DNA of 64,000 bases from Sphingomonas flavalba (GCF_004796535.1 NZ_SPHY01000001.1:248001-312000); one strand, 5' to 3'; counted from the first letter of the stretch, positions 27,228 through 38,449 are shown. Program-made: numbers and translations. Notes: a model not told the origin generated them from the sequence alone.

Positions 27228-29542
27228 TTCAGCGGCGTCATCTGCGCCGCGCGCTGCAGGTTGAGCTTCAACTGGAAATAGCCGCTCAGATACTGCTTCG
27301 GCACAGGTGCGGCCGGATATTGCTGCTGCGCCGCGGCGCGGATCACCCAGTTGGGGTCCATCTGGTGCGGGCGGGCGAGCGCGCACAGATCGGCCCGGCC
27401 GGCGGCGATGATGCTGTTGACGTGGTCGATCTCGTAGATGTTGCCGACCGCCATCGTCGTCACGCCGAGCTCGTTGCGGATCTGGTCGGAGAATGGCGTC
27501 TGGAACATGCGGCCGTATACCGGCTTTTCCGCCTTGGTCACCTGCCCCGACGACACGTCGATCAGGTCGACGCCCGCCTCGACGAAGGCGCGGCTGATCT
27601 CGACCGCCTCGTCCGGGGTGACGCCGTCGTCGCCGACCCAGTCATGGGCGGAGATACGCACCGACATCGGCTTGTCGACCGGCCAGACCGCGCGCATCGC
27701 CCGGAACACCTCCAGCGGGTAGCGCAGCCGGTTCTCCAGGCTGCCGCCATATTCGTCGGTCCGCTTGTTCTGCGTCGGGCTGATGAAGCCGGAGAGCAGA
27801 TAGCCATGGGCGCAGTGCAGCTCGATCATGTCGAACCCGGCGTCTTCGGCGCGCCGCGCGGCGGCGACGAACTGGTCGCGGATCTCGTCCATCGCCGCCC
27901 GGTCGAGCGGGACGGGCGCCTGGCTTTCCGGCAGATATTTGACGTCGGATGGCGCGACCACCTGCCAGTTTCCGCTTTCCAGCGGCTTGTCGATGCCGTC
28001 CCATGCCAGCCGCGTCGACCCCTTCGACCCGCTATGGCCGATCTGCATGCAGATATGGGCGTCGGGCGTGCGGTGGACGAAATCGGTGATCCGGCGCCAG
28101 GCGGCGGCCTGTTCGTCGTTCCAGATGCCGGTGCAGCCGGGCGTGATCCGCCCTTCCGGCGACGGACAGGTCATTTCGGTGAAGATGATGCCGGCGCCGC
28201 CGAGCGCGCGGGCGCCGTAATGGACGAGGTGGAAATCGTCCGGCATGCCGTCGACCGCCGAATACATCGCCATCGGCGACATGACGACACGGTTGCGCAC
28301 CGTCATCCCGCGCAGCTTCAGCGGCAGGAACATCGGCGGCGACGGGCCTTCGGCCGGTTTGCCGGTTGCGGCTTCGACCAGCTTCGCTTCCAGCGCGGCC
28401 AGCCATTCGGGGTCGCGCAGGCGCAGATTCTCGTGGCTGACACGCTGGCTGCGGGTGAGCAGCGTGTAGGCGAACTGCATCGGCTCCATCTTCAGATAGC
28501 GGTCGAGATTCTCGAACCATTCGGTCGAGTTGCGCGCCGCGTTCTGGAGCTTCACCACCTCCAATTGCCGCTCGTCCCGGTAATCGTCGAGCGCGGTGTC
28601 GAGGGCGCCGGCCTTGTCGATGCCGGGGCGGTTCATCACCTCCGCCAGCTTGATCGCGTCTTCAAGCGCCAGCTTGGTGCCCGAGCCGATCGAGAAGTGG
28701 GCGGTATGCGCGGCGTCGCCGAGCAGGATGATGTTCTTGTAGTGCCAGGTGTTGCAGATGATGCGCGGGAAGTTGATCCACGCCGAGCCGCGGATATGCG
28801 CCGAATTGGTCATCAGCGGATGGCCGCCGAGATGCTCCGCGAAGATCTTCTCGCACAGGCGGCAGGTTTCTTCCTGGCTCATCTCCCCGAAGCCGGCACG
28901 CTCGAAGGTTTCCGGCCCGCATTCGACGATGAAGGTCGCGGTGTCCTTGTCAAACTGGTAGGCGTGCGCCCAGATCCAGCCCCATTCGGTGTTGACGAAC
29001 AGGAATTTGAACGCGTCGAAGCGCTGGTGGGTGCCGAGCCAGACGAACTTGTTCAGCCGGACGTCGATGTCGGTTTCGAAATGCTCGTCGTAGCGGCGGC
29101 GCAGCTTGCTGTTGAGGCCGTCGGCGGCGATGATCAGGTCATAGTCGGCGAGGAACGCGCTGTCCGGTTCGACCTCGACCTCGAAATGCAGGTCGATATC
29201 CAGATCGCGGGCACGGTCCTGCAGGATGTTGAGCAGCCGCTTGCGGCCGATGCCGATGAAGCCGTGGCCGCCGGAGCGGATCGCCGTCTTCTTCTCGCCA
29301 TCCTCGATGCGAATGTCGATGTCGTCCCAATGCGCCAGTTCGTCGAGCATCGCCTGGGCGCTGACCGGGTCGTTGGCGTAGAGATTCTCCATCGTCTGGT
29401 CGGAAAACACCACGCCCCAGCCGAAGGTGTCGCCGCTTCGGTTGCGTTCGAAAACCGCGATCTCGTGCGAGGGATCGCGCAGCTTCATCGAGATGGCGAA
29501 GTAGAGTCCGGCGGCGCCGCCGCCCACGCATGCAATCTTCAT
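27224..29542 (-). CDS. Two-domain anthraniloyl-CoA (2-aminobenzoyl-CoA) monooxygenase/reductase or salicylyl-CoA 5-hydroxylase/oxidoreductase
   Basis: 772 residues from ATG 29540-29542. The N-terminal half is an FAD aromatic hydroxylase ([57 protein letters not shown]). The C-terminal half from about residue 400 is an Old Yellow Enzyme-type flavin oxidoreductase ([60 protein letters not shown]). This fusion is the hallmark of the Azoarcus evansii enzyme that hydroxylates and then reduces anthraniloyl-CoA; the salicylyl-CoA 5-hydroxylase name is used for the same architecture. It heads the operon ending in RidA. The amine-handling RidA favours anthraniloyl-CoA. Confidence 0.88.
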   Translation of the reverse strand: MKIACVGGGAAGLYFAISMKLRDPSHEIAVFERNRSGDTFGWGVVFSDQTMENLYANDPVSAQAMLDELAHWDDIDIRIEDGEKKTAIRSGGHGFIGIGRKRLLNILQDRARDLDIDLHFEVEVEPDSAFLADYDLIIAADGLNSKLRRRYDEHFETDIDVRLNKFVWLGTHQRFDAFKFLFVNTEWGWIWAHAYQFDKDTATFIVECGPETFERAGFGEMSQEETCRLCEKIFAEHLGGHPLMTNSAHIRGSAWINFPRIICNTWHYKNIILLGDAAHTAHFSIGSGTKLALEDAIKLAEVMNRPGIDKAGALDTALDDYRDERQLEVVKLQNAARNSTEWFENLDRYLKMEPMQFAYTLLTRSQRVSHENLRLRDPEWLAALEAKLVEAATGKPAEGPSPPMFLPLKLRGMTVRNRVVMSPMAMYSAVDGMPDDFHLVHYGARALGGAGIIFTEMTCPSPEGRITPGCTGIWNDEQAAAWRRITDFVHRTPDAHICMQIGHSGSKGSTRLAWDGIDKPLESGNWQVVAPSDVKYLPESQAPVPLDRAAMDEIRDQFVAAARRAEDAGFDMIELHCAHGYLLSGFISPTQNKRTDEYGGSLENRLRYPLEVFRAMRAVWPVDKPMSVRISAHDWVGDDGVTPDEAVEISRAFVEAGVDLIDVSSGQVTKAEKPVYGRMFQTPFSDQIRNELGVTTMAVGNIYEIDHVNSIIAAGRADLCALARPHQMDPNWVIRAAAQQQYPAAPVPKQYLSGYFQLKLNLQRAAQMTPLK

Positions 29543-29582
29543 TGACCGCCTTCCGCTTTGGATGAAACGAATCCTAAAACGC

Positions 29583-29599
29583 CTTGAAATTATTTCAAG
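29583..29599. promoter_or_regulatory. Palindromic operator holding both divergent -35 boxes
   Basis: CTTGAAATTATTTCAAG, a perfect palindrome with 7-bp arms, in the 98-bp gap between the divergent monooxygenase and glutaryl-CoA dehydrogenase genes. To the right TTGAAA is followed after 17 bases by TAATTA (29607-29612). To the left TTGAAA is followed after 16 bases by TAGGAT. One bound regulator, perhaps a MarR protein of this block, could control both operons. Confidence 0.6.
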
Positions 29600-29640
29600 C
29601 ATAAAATAATTATGCGGCGAAACCACCGGAGAAAACCCGT

Positions 29641-30818
<1,178 letters not shown>

Positions 30819-30834
<16 letters not shown>

Positions 30835-32348
30835 ACCCGGGCCGGGGGCAGTTGCTCCATAGCGCCGGCGAGAGCGGCACCGCTCTCGTCGGCCAGCGCG
30901 GCATCGCGTAGCCGGCGGATCCGCTCGACCGCGTCGGGCGCGCCGGCGAGCGGCACGGCGGCGTCGACCACCGCGTTAAACCGGCTGAGGCCGCGTTCGA
31001 ACGTGTCGCCATAGCCCTTGATCAGCCGCTGGGTGGCGACAATTTCCGCCGCCAGGGCGACGTCGGTCGCGGCGACGCGGCGGACCTTGTCCAGCCAGCC
31101 CTCGATCCGTTCCTGCTCGTGGATGTAGCGCAAGGTCGAGCGGCGCCAGCGCCGCATGCCGGCGAGCATGCACAGCATCAGGAACCAGCGCAGGCTGGTC
31201 GTCTGGACATGGCGGCCCTTCTCGAAAAAGGGCTGCAACCGCCGGCAGAGGCCGGGGCGCGACAGGATGGCGTTGCCGAGCCAGGCCGGCATCGTCTCGC
31301 ACACTTCCTGAAGGCGCGGGTGCATATACTCGGTCAGCGTCATCAACTGGTCCTCGCCGAGCAGCACGTCCTTCTCGACCCGGTCCATGCGGGTGGCGCG
31401 CACCTTCAGGTCGGCGACGCGGATCGTGTCCTCGTAGCTCATCCAGAGAGCGAGGTGGCGCGCCGCCTCCCGCGTCAGGCGGAAATCGTCCTGACCGTTG
31501 TCGAGCGCGCGGATCGCGTCGAGCCGGTCGAGGTAGAACGCGGCATAGGCGCGGTCCTGATAGTCCATCAGCCGGCGGACGCCCTCGATCGCGAAGCGGT
31601 GGGCGGCGGGCGGCAGCGTCGCCGCGATGCGGGCGGAGAGCTCCGCCCCGGCCGCGGTCGTCGGCTCCGGCGGCTGCAGCGCCGCTTCGACCTCGTCCAC
31701 CCGACTGCGGGCCCGCGCGGCGCCTTCCTCGAAACCCTTGAGGTTGGCGGCGACCGCCTTGCCGCCGTGGCGGATCGCCGCCTCGAACGCATCGCGTTCG
31801 AACGGCAGCACGTCACTGCCCGCCAGCGCGCCGAGCATGATCGCGCTGATCGCCGCGCCCGAGCGGGCCGAGGCGGCGTCCATGTCGAAGCCGATGAACC
31901 GCTTCGCCCGCCGCTCCGCCGCGTCGAGGATGCGTTCGCTGCTGCCCAGGCCGTTGCCCATCGCCGCTTTCTCGGAGATCGCGTAGATGCGGTGGGTCGA
32001 GCCGATCAGCGTCGTCCGTTCCGCCGAGACGAAGCCGCGCAGGATCGCCCGGCCCGCCTCCATCAGTTCCGACGCGACGACGACGTCGACGTCGCCGGGC
32101 ACCGGCATCATCGCCAGCACCGGATCGGTGCGGTTGGCGCCGGCGGCGCCCTTGCGGACCATTTCGATGTAATAGACCGTCGAGCCGGTGCGCTGCGCGA
32201 CGCCCGGCACCGACGTGCCCTGCGCCGTCCAGCCATTGGCGTTGGCGGTATCGAGGATCCAGTCGGCGAGCACACCGCCGCCCTGCCCGCCCAGCGCCAG
32301 GATGGCGATGGTGATGCGGTCGCGGTCCTGCGGGAAGGGGCCGCTCAT
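30819..32348 (-). CDS. iorB: Indolepyruvate ferredoxin oxidoreductase beta-type subunit (IorB family)
   Basis: 509 residues from ATG 32346-32348, overlapping the iorA stop (ATGA). The N-terminal gamma/beta-type domain has [20 protein letters not shown] and [20 protein letters not shown], as in IorB. The C-terminal ~300 residues ([38 protein letters not shown]) match the long extension of proteobacterial IorB proteins. It forms with IorA a 2-oxoacid:acceptor oxidoreductase that makes an acyl-CoA and CO2. The substrate need not be indolepyruvate here. Confidence 0.9.
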
Positions 32349-34486
32349 CAGAACGCCCGCGCGGCGATGCCGCGCGCCTGCCGCCGCTGGAACCAGCCGA
32401 TCACCGCGCCGCGCACCCGGTGCAGCGTGCGGTCCCAGCCGGTGGGATTGGAAATGATGCTGGCACGATAGAAACTGGGACAGAGCACCGCCGCATGCGC
32501 GACCTCCCCGCAATTGCCGCAGCCGACGCAGCTGTTGTCGATATGGGTGACCGGATCCTGCCGCAGCGGATCTGGATTGGCCTTGACGCTGAGCGACGGG
32601 CAGCCGGACAGGCGGATGCAGGCATGGTCGCCGGTGCAGGTATCCGGATCGACGCCGAAGCGGTCGCGGACGACGCGCTTGCCCTCCTTCACCGCCTTCG
32701 CCATCAGCGGCCGCTCGCGGCGCTGGCGGTTCAGCATGCACTCGGACTGGGCGACGATGACCTTCGGCCCCTTTTCCGGGCTGGTCAGCGCTTCCAGCAT
32801 CGCGTCGCGCATCGCCGCGACATCGTAGGTGCGGGTCAGCGTGCGCGCCCAGCGGACACCCATGCCGCGCACCGCCTTTTCGATCGGGTTATTGGTCTTG
32901 CGCGTCGGGTTGTTGGCCTTGGACGACAGGATATCCTGGCCGCCGGTCGCCGCCGAATAGCCGTTGTCGACGATGATCGTCAGATTGTCGTCCTGGTTGA
33001 AAACGGCGTTGCCGATGCCCGAGGTCAGGCCGTTGTGCCAGAAGCCGCCGTCGCCCATCATCGCGATCGCGCGCCGCCCGCCCGGCCCCTCGCTCGGCTT
33101 GAACGCCGAGGCGGCGGCGGTGCCGAGGCCATAGCCCATCGTCGTGTTGCCGATGTGGAACGGCGGCAGGATCGAGAACAAATGGCAGCCGATGTCCGCC
33201 GAGACGTGGAATTCACCCAGTTCGCGCTGGACCAGCTTCATCGCCGCGAAGATCGGCCGTTCCGGGCAGCCGGTGCAGAAGCCGGCCGGGCGCGGCGGCA
33301 CCACCTTCGCCAGTTCCGGCTCCGGCGGGACCGGGACCGGGACCTGCGGAGCCCGCTCCGGCGCCCATTTCCGGAGGAAGCCGACGATGCCGTCGTAGAG
33401 CACCTGGCCGGAATATTCGCCGGCGCGCGGCAGCAGTTCCTTGCCGATGATGCGGGTCTGGAGATCGGCCTGGCGGAGCAGCGTGTTCAGTTCGTGCTCG
33501 ATGAATTCGGGCTGGCCTTCCTCGACCAGCAGCACCGCCGTCTTGCCGGCGCAAAAGGCGCGAAGCTCGTCCGGGATCAGCGGATAGGTGACGTTCATGC
33601 AATAGATCGGCACCTGCGCCGCGCCGTAGGCGTCGGACAGGCCGGCCAGTTCCAGCGCCCGGTTCAGCGTGTTGAACAGCCCGCCCTGGACGATGATGCC
33701 GATCGAATCCTGCTCCGGCCCGAAATGCTCGTTCAGCCGCTGTTCGGCGACGAAACGCACCGCCGCCGGCCAGCGCGTTTCGATCTTCTCGATCTCGTGC
33801 AGGAAATTGGCGGGGGGCAGCACGATGCGGTTGACGTCGCGGCGCGGGCTGGCCGCCGCCTCGCCCACCGTCAGCGGCGGGCGCTTGTTGTCGCGGGCGA
33901 CGAAGCTGCCGGTGACGTGGCAGGCACGCACCCGCAGTTCCAGCATCACCGGGGTGTGCGATGCCTCCGACAGCTCGAAGCCCTTTTCGACCATGTCGAC
34001 GATGCTGGTCAGGTTCGGGCGCGGATCGAGCAGCCACATCTGCGATTTCATCGCGAAGGCGTGGGTGCGCTCCTGCATGATCGAGGAGCCTTCGCCGTAA
34101 TCCTCGCCGACGATGACCAGCGCGCCGCCGGTGATGCCGCCCGAGGAGACATTGGACAGCGCGTCGGAGGCGACGTTGGTGCCGACCACCGATTTCCACG
34201 CGACCGCGCCGCGCAGCGGATAGTTGACGGAGGCGGCGAGCATCGCCGCCGCCGCCGCTTCCGACGCCGAGGATTCGAAATGGACGCCGAGTTCGCGCAG
34301 CAGCGGATCGGCGTCGGCGAAAACGTCCATCAAGTGGCTGATCGGCGAGCCCTGATAGCCGCCGACATAGGCGACGCCCGCCTGGAGAAGCGCCTTGGTG
34401 ACGGCGAGGATGCCTTCACCCTCGAACACCTCGCCGGCGCCGAGCCGGAGCTTCTCGACTTCCTTCTTGAAGGACCTTTCCGCCAT
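32348..34486 (-). CDS. iorA: Indolepyruvate ferredoxin oxidoreductase alpha subunit (IorA family)
   Basis: 712 residues. Domains in order: pyrimidine-binding N-terminus (ALLQAGVAYVGGYQGSPISH; SNVSSGGITGGALVIVGEDY), transketolase-like core, thiamine diphosphate-binding segment (RRAIAMMGDGGFWHNGLTSG; IGNAVFNQDDNLTIIVDNGY), and a C-terminal iron-sulfur part: C-TGDHA-C-IRLSG-C and CVGCGNCGEVAHAAVLCPSF. The first cluster motif is shorter than an ordinary ferredoxin one, a form I recall in proteobacterial IorA. With IorB it oxidatively decarboxylates an aryl 2-oxoacid to an aryl-CoA. Next to an isatin hydrolase-like gene, isatinate to anthraniloyl-CoA is a plausible reaction. Confidence 0.92.
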   Translation of the reverse strand: MAERSFKKEVEKLRLGAGEVFEGEGILAVTKALLQAGVAYVGGYQGSPISHLMDVFADADPLLRELGVHFESSASEAAAAAMLAASVNYPLRGAVAWKSVVGTNVASDALSNVSSGGITGGALVIVGEDYGEGSSIMQERTHAFAMKSQMWLLDPRPNLTSIVDMVEKGFELSEASHTPVMLELRVRACHVTGSFVARDNKRPPLTVGEAAASPRRDVNRIVLPPANFLHEIEKIETRWPAAVRFVAEQRLNEHFGPEQDSIGIIVQGGLFNTLNRALELAGLSDAYGAAQVPIYCMNVTYPLIPDELRAFCAGKTAVLLVEEGQPEFIEHELNTLLRQADLQTRIIGKELLPRAGEYSGQVLYDGIVGFLRKWAPERAPQVPVPVPPEPELAKVVPPRPAGFCTGCPERPIFAAMKLVQRELGEFHVSADIGCHLFSILPPFHIGNTTMGYGLGTAAASAFKPSEGPGGRRAIAMMGDGGFWHNGLTSGIGNAVFNQDDNLTIIVDNGYSAATGGQDILSSKANNPTRKTNNPIEKAVRGMGVRWARTLTRTYDVAAMRDAMLEALTSPEKGPKVIVAQSECMLNRQRRERPLMAKAVKEGKRVVRDRFGVDPDTCTGDHACIRLSGCPSLSVKANPDPLRQDPVTHIDNSCVGCGNCGEVAHAAVLCPSFYRASIISNPTGWDRTLHRVRGAVIGWFQRRQARGIAARAF

Positions 34487-34490
34487 TGCC

Positions 34491-35270
34491 TTACTCCGCG
34501 ACCAGCGCGATCACGCGCAATGGGCTGCCCGAGCCGCCCTTGATCTTGAGCGGCGTCGCCACCACGACCGAGCCGGTCGCCGGCAACTGATCGAGATTCT
34601 GCAGGCACTGCAGGCCGTAGCGGCCGGCGCCGTGGAACAGCGCATGGGCCGGATAGGGCGGGTTGAGCAGATGCGCCTGGCCAGCGTCGGTGCCGATCGT
34701 TTCGACGCCGAAGCCGTGGGCATCGCGCTCGTCGATCAGGAAGCGCACCGCCTCCACCGACGGCCCGGGAGTGTGGGCGCCGTCCTCGCGCCGGTTGGTG
34801 TAGGCGTCGACCGGCAGTTTCGACCAGTCGGTGCGCAGCAGCACCCAGGCGCGCGGCGGAATGCGGCCGTGCTCGGCCTCCCACGCCTCGATGTCGGCGA
34901 CGGTCAGCAGATAGTCGGGGTCGGCGGCGGCCTTGGCCGAGACGTCGATCACCACCGCCTGGGCGACGAACGCCTTCGGATCGATCGTGTCGAGGGTGTT
35001 GTCGGGCAGATCCTTGCCGGTCACCCAATGGACCGGCGCGTCGAAATGGGTGCCGGTATGTTCGCCGACGGTGAAGTTGTTCCAGTACCAGGCGACGCCG
35101 CGCTCGTCATAATGCGAGATCTCTTCCATCGAGAAGGGCGCGCACTGGCCGAACGGCGGCGGCAGGACCAGCGTCGGCGTGTCCGGCGACAGCGTCTGGG
35201 TCAGATCGACGGTGCGGATGGCGCCGGTGGCGACGGCGGCGGCGAACTCGGTCAGCGTGGCAAGCGACAT
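34491..35270 (-). CDS. Cyclase-family metal hydrolase (isatin hydrolase/kynurenine formamidase-like)
   Basis: 259 residues. The metal and catalytic motif HTGTHFDAPVHW (H71, H75, D77, H81) defines the cyclase/KynB family. Preceded by WYWNNFTVGE and followed by IDVSAKAAADPDYLLTVADI and VLLRTDWSKL. At about 260 residues it matches the longer isatin hydrolase branch better than KynB, which I recall as about 210. Both opening isatin to isatinate and N-formylkynurenine hydrolysis lead toward anthranilate-type compounds, which is the theme of the block. Four bases before iorA, so the two are co-transcribed. Confidence 0.8.
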   Translation of the reverse strand: MSLATLTEFAAAVATGAIRTVDLTQTLSPDTPTLVLPPPFGQCAPFSMEEISHYDERGVAWYWNNFTVGEHTGTHFDAPVHWVTGKDLPDNTLDTIDPKAFVAQAVVIDVSAKAAADPDYLLTVADIEAWEAEHGRIPPRAWVLLRTDWSKLPVDAYTNRREDGAHTPGPSVEAVRFLIDERDAHGFGVETIGTDAGQAHLLNPPYPAHALFHGAGRYGLQCLQNLDQLPATGSVVVATPLKIKGGSGSPLRVIALVAE

Positions 35271-35325
35271 GATGATCCTCCCGGGCGATGTTATCGATTC
35301 GAAGACTGCCTCAAAAAACGTGCAG

Positions 35326-35346
35326 ATGCAACTTTTATGGTTGCAT
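35326..35346. promoter_or_regulatory. Inverted repeat in the divergent cyclase/MarR promoter region
   Basis: ATGCAAC-7 bases-GTTGCAT, perfect 7-bp arms, in the 188-bp gap between the cyclase gene (minus) and the MarR gene (plus). Arm sequence and size are typical for MarR operators, so the adjacent MarR protein probably binds here and controls both directions. Confidence 0.6.
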
Positions 35347-35458
35347 ACCCCCGGCGATGTCGGGCAGCGTCCGCGCAGGACGGCGACTCCGCGGCCGCCG
35401 CCGCCCGTTGCCGCCGCGCGCCCGGCCGATTATGGCGTCACCCAAACAGGGAGTGCCC

Positions 35459-35926
35459 GTGGACAATCGTATTCTCGGCGATCCGAGCACCGAGGCGTTT
35501 CATGTCGAGAAATACCCGTTCTACCTGCTGAACCGGCTGGTCGGGCGCTATAACGGCGTGATCGACGGACGGCTGCGCGCGATCGGCCTCGACATCCCTT
35601 ACTGGCGGGTGCTGATGATCCTGGGCGAGCGGGCGCCGCGCGGGGTGCGCGACATCGCCGACGCCGCCGTCATTCCGCTGTCGACGATGACCCGGATCAT
35701 CCAGCGCATGGCCGCCGCCGGGCTGGTAACGCTGGCGAGCTGCGCCGAGGACGCGCGCGTCACCCATGTTTCGCTGCTGCCGCTGGGCGAGGCGAAGCTG
35801 GCCGAGGCGCGGCGCGCGACCGCGCCGGTCTATGCCCGGATCATCCGCGGCCTGTCGGCCCGCGATTTCGACAAGCTGATCGACCTGCTCGCGCGCCTCT
35901 ATGCCAATCTCGACATGGACGAATGA
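35459..35926 (+). CDS. MarR-family transcriptional regulator
   Basis: 155 residues from GTG 35459-35461, five bases after GGGAG; an ATG at 35432 has no ribosome binding site. Winged helix: YWRVLMILGERAPRGVRDIA, PLSTMTRIIQRMAAAGLVTL (recognition helix), wing EDARVTHVSLLPLGE. Divergent from the cyclase-iorA-iorB operon. MarR proteins of aromatic catabolism usually release DNA on binding an aryl-CoA or acid. The IS1595 element is inserted 18 bp after its stop codon. Confidence 0.88.
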   Translation: MDNRILGDPSTEAFHVEKYPFYLLNRLVGRYNGVIDGRLRAIGLDIPYWRVLMILGERAPRGVRDIADAAVIPLSTMTRIIQRMAAAGLVTLASCAEDARVTHVSLLPLGEAKLAEARRATAPVYARIIRGLSARDFDKLIDLLARLYANLDMDE

Positions 35927-35944
35927 CCGGCATGGCCATTCTTA

Positions 35945-35967
35945 GGCGATTGTGCCTTTGACATACC
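35945..35967. repeat. Left terminal inverted repeat of the IS1595-family element
   Basis: Begins GGCGATTGTGC and ends TTGACATACC. 21 of 23 positions match the reverse complement of the right end. Bordered on the outside by the target duplication CATTCTTA. Confidence 0.92.
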
Positions 35968-36022
35968 CATGGACAAGATGATGTCCATCTCATAGCCTCT
36001 GCCCAAATGGGGGCTGGGACAG

Positions 36023-37405
36023 ATGGCAATCTTTGAGACCTTCAAGCTGTCGGAATTGCGGCTTGATGAAGAGAATTTCCGCACTGGCTCCACCGCCAGT
36101 CAGCGGGATGCTATCCACGCCGTTATCGCGGACCAAAAGGAAAAGTTGGTCAATCTGGCGAAGGACATTTTGGTCGAGGGTGGTTTAAGTCCAGGCGAGC
36201 CGATTTGGGTTTTCCGTGACCCGGTTTCAAATTTCTACGTCTCTGTCGAAGGGAATCGGCGCGTCACTGCCCTCAAGTTGCTAGAGAACCCTAGCTTGGC
36301 TGATGGCACCGAGATCGAAAAGCCCTTTCGTGAACTGGCTAAGCGCTTTGCGGCGAGCCCCATTCGGGATCTTCAGGCGTGTGTTTTTTCATCCCGCGAG
36401 GAAGCAGCGCCGTGGGTCCGCAAACGGCACCTACGATCCGGCTCTGGCGTTGGCCTAGAGCCGTGGAAGCCGATGGCGAAGAACCGCGCGAATCGCGCGC
36501 ATGGGGAGGATGCTGATAAGTCCTTGGCAGTTGTCGAGTTCCTGCAAGACGGGTCGGCCGATTGGGAAACGATTGCTGACGCGCTGGACCCTAAATGGAC
36601 AACTGTCGACCGTGTGCTGAACACCGCGGCCATGAAAGATACACTAGGCATTCATATCGAGAAGAACGGCACCATCATTTTCGAAAATGGCGACGTTTCC
36701 GCTGGGCGGAAACTGCTTCGGCAGATCCTCGGAGAAATGACGCGCGCCGAGGTTGATTCTCGCAGCCTCGACAAAGTTGAAGATCGGGTCGCCTTCATAA
36801 AGCGGTTCGAGCATCTGGCAGTGAAAGCGAAGCCAGCAGCATCCAAGCCCGGCACTGGCAAGCCCGTCACGCCGTCGCCGCCACTGCCGAAGAGCAAGCC
36901 GGCGCAGCCGACGAAGCGGACCAAGCTGGACACTACAGCGCGAAAGACGCTGGCGCCGAAAACGGGAGCCCGCACGTTTCAAGTCGATGGTGTGCGACTG
37001 AACGGGCTCTATGCTGAATGCCGCAAGCTAGTGGTGGAGACGAACGAGAATGGGGCTGCGCTCTTGTTACGGGTTTTCATCGAGCTCAGCAGCGAGGCGC
37101 TGTTGAGCGAGAAGGGTATAGCGATCCCGCCGAGGTTCGCCGCGAAAGCGGCGAACTGGGATGACATCGGAATCCCCCTTTCGGTGAAAGTCAGCTGTGT
37201 GCTGGGTGTTCTCGACTCAACCGGGAAGGCAAAAAGCTACCAGCCTATTCGGGTGGCCATCGACCCTCAGAGCAATTCCATCGCCTCCATCAACACTCTG
37301 CATGCCTATTTCCATAACCGCGCTTTCAATCCGCTGGCCGGGGATTTGATGAAGGCCTGGGACGTGTGGGAAGGCTACCTGTCGGCGCTCCACGGTGCGC
37401 GATAA
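36023..37405 (+). CDS. ParB/sulfiredoxin-like domain protein (IS passenger)
   Basis: 460 residues. N-terminal ParB/Srx-like domain: SELRLDEENFRTGS, then NFYVSVEGNRRVTALKLLEN, where GNRRVTAL is the conserved nucleotide-binding box of the ParB-like nuclease/CTPase fold. The middle (about 270-315) is a Pro/Lys/Thr-rich linker, and the C-terminal 140 residues (LYAECRKLVVETNENGAALL; NTLHAYFHNRAFNPLAGDL) look like a separate helical domain. It precedes the adenine methylase by 37 bp. ParB-like proteins of this kind often accompany methylases or phage/defence genes; a role in modification or protection of the element is possible. Confidence 0.8.
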   Translation: MAIFETFKLSELRLDEENFRTGSTASQRDAIHAVIADQKEKLVNLAKDILVEGGLSPGEPIWVFRDPVSNFYVSVEGNRRVTALKLLENPSLADGTEIEKPFRELAKRFAASPIRDLQACVFSSREEAAPWVRKRHLRSGSGVGLEPWKPMAKNRANRAHGEDADKSLAVVEFLQDGSADWETIADALDPKWTTVDRVLNTAAMKDTLGIHIEKNGTIIFENGDVSAGRKLLRQILGEMTRAEVDSRSLDKVEDRVAFIKRFEHLAVKAKPAASKPGTGKPVTPSPPLPKSKPAQPTKRTKLDTTARKTLAPKTGARTFQVDGVRLNGLYAECRKLVVETNENGAALLLRVFIELSSEALLSEKGIAIPPRFAAKAANWDDIGIPLSVKVSCVLGVLDSTGKAKSYQPIRVAIDPQSNSIASINTLHAYFHNRAFNPLAGDLMKAWDVWEGYLSALHGAR

Positions 37406-37442
37406 TTCGCTGGCCATCACGCCAATCGGGCGATAACTGGCT

Positions 37443-38300
37443 ATGTTCGACACCCCACTGAGATACCCCGGCGGAAAAGGTCGCCTTACCCAGCACGTCA
37501 TTGATGTGATGGAAATGAACGACCTTGTAGGAGGTCACTATGCGGAACCCTACGCGGGCGGCGCGGGTATCGCGATCACGCTTCTCTATCTCGAATACGC
37601 CGACCACATTCACCTCAACGACCTAGACCTCGCGGTCTATTCATTCTGGCGATCGATAATCGACAACACCGAGGAGTTTGTGCGCCTAGTGCGCGACACC
37701 CCTCTCACCGTCGAGGAATGGCGCAAGCAACGCGCCCTGCAATACGCCAAGGCCGAAGCGGGCACGTTGGAGTTGGGTTTCTCGACCTTCTACATGAACC
37801 GGACGAGTCGGTCAGGCATCCTGCGCGGCGGCGTCATCGGCGGGGTCGAGCAAACCGGAAAATGGAAGATGGACGCCCGGTATAACCGAGACGAACTGAT
37901 CAGGCGCATCGAGAAGGTCGCCAGCTACTCGAGCCGAATCAGCCTCTACAACCGAGACGCGTCGGTGCTGATTTCCGAGGTGCTACCGAACCTACCAGCC
38001 CGTTCGTTAGTCTACCTTGATCCGCCCTACTATCACCACGGCAGCAGACTCTACCACGCCAGCTACAAGCATGACGATCACGCGCGCATCGCCGGCCAGG
38101 TGAAAGACATTGGGCAGCGGTGGATCGTCTCTTACGACAACGTCGAACCCATCAGGGAACTCTACGCTGACTACCGGCAACAGACGTTCGGCCTTCGATG
38201 GACAGCGCAGCGCCGATATGACGGGGTTGAGGTCATGGTGTATTGTGACGATCTGGCGATGCCGGACGAGGTGCGTCCGTTCCGCGGCATGGCCGCATAG
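37443..38300 (+). CDS. D12-class DNA adenine N6-methyltransferase (Dam-like, IS passenger)
   Basis: 285 residues. AdoMet-binding motif RYPGGKGRL (residues 7-15) and EPYAGGAGIAITL (35-47), catalytic motif IV DPPYY (193-197), and LNDLD between them: the order of the D12/Dam group. It methylates adenine in a specific short site. No restriction nuclease lies next to it, so it is an orphan methylase, perhaps guarding the element from host restriction. It follows the ParB-like gene and precedes the small basic protein by 9 bp. Confidence 0.9.
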   Translation: MFDTPLRYPGGKGRLTQHVIDVMEMNDLVGGHYAEPYAGGAGIAITLLYLEYADHIHLNDLDLAVYSFWRSIIDNTEEFVRLVRDTPLTVEEWRKQRALQYAKAEAGTLELGFSTFYMNRTSRSGILRGGVIGGVEQTGKWKMDARYNRDELIRRIEKVASYSSRISLYNRDASVLISEVLPNLPARSLVYLDPPYYHHGSRLYHASYKHDDHARIAGQVKDIGQRWIVSYDNVEPIRELYADYRQQTFGLRWTAQRRYDGVEVMVYCDDLAMPDEVRPFRGMAA

Positions 38301-38309
38301 GAGAGCGCA

Positions 38310-38438
38310 ATGACGGACAAAATCGAGGACGAGACGCTGTCCGAGGAAGAGATAGCGAGGCGGCGTGACGAGGTAGTCAAGCGGATGCTTGCCACCCCGC
38401 CACAGCCCAAGAAGCCCCCAAAGCCTAAGAAGAAGTAG
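38310..38438 (+). CDS. Small protein with Pro/Lys-rich tail
   Basis: 42 residues, preceded by GGAGAG at a good distance, nine bases after the methylase stop. The N-terminal half is acidic (MTDKIEDETLSEEEIARRRD), the rest reads EVVKRMLATPPQPKKPP and ends in a Lys-rich tail. Small proteins with this RMLATPPQPKK-like ending are common next to mobile elements and phage genes. Function unknown. Confidence 0.6.
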   Translation: MTDKIEDETLSEEEIARRRDEVVKRMLATPPQPKKPPKPKKK

Positions 38439-38449
38439 GCCGCTTGCGG

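Noticed and set aside
34491-35270. Plain kynurenine formamidase (KynB) call
   Set aside because: The protein is about 50 residues longer than KynB as I remember it and there is no kynureninase or dioxygenase nearby; kept only as an alternative.
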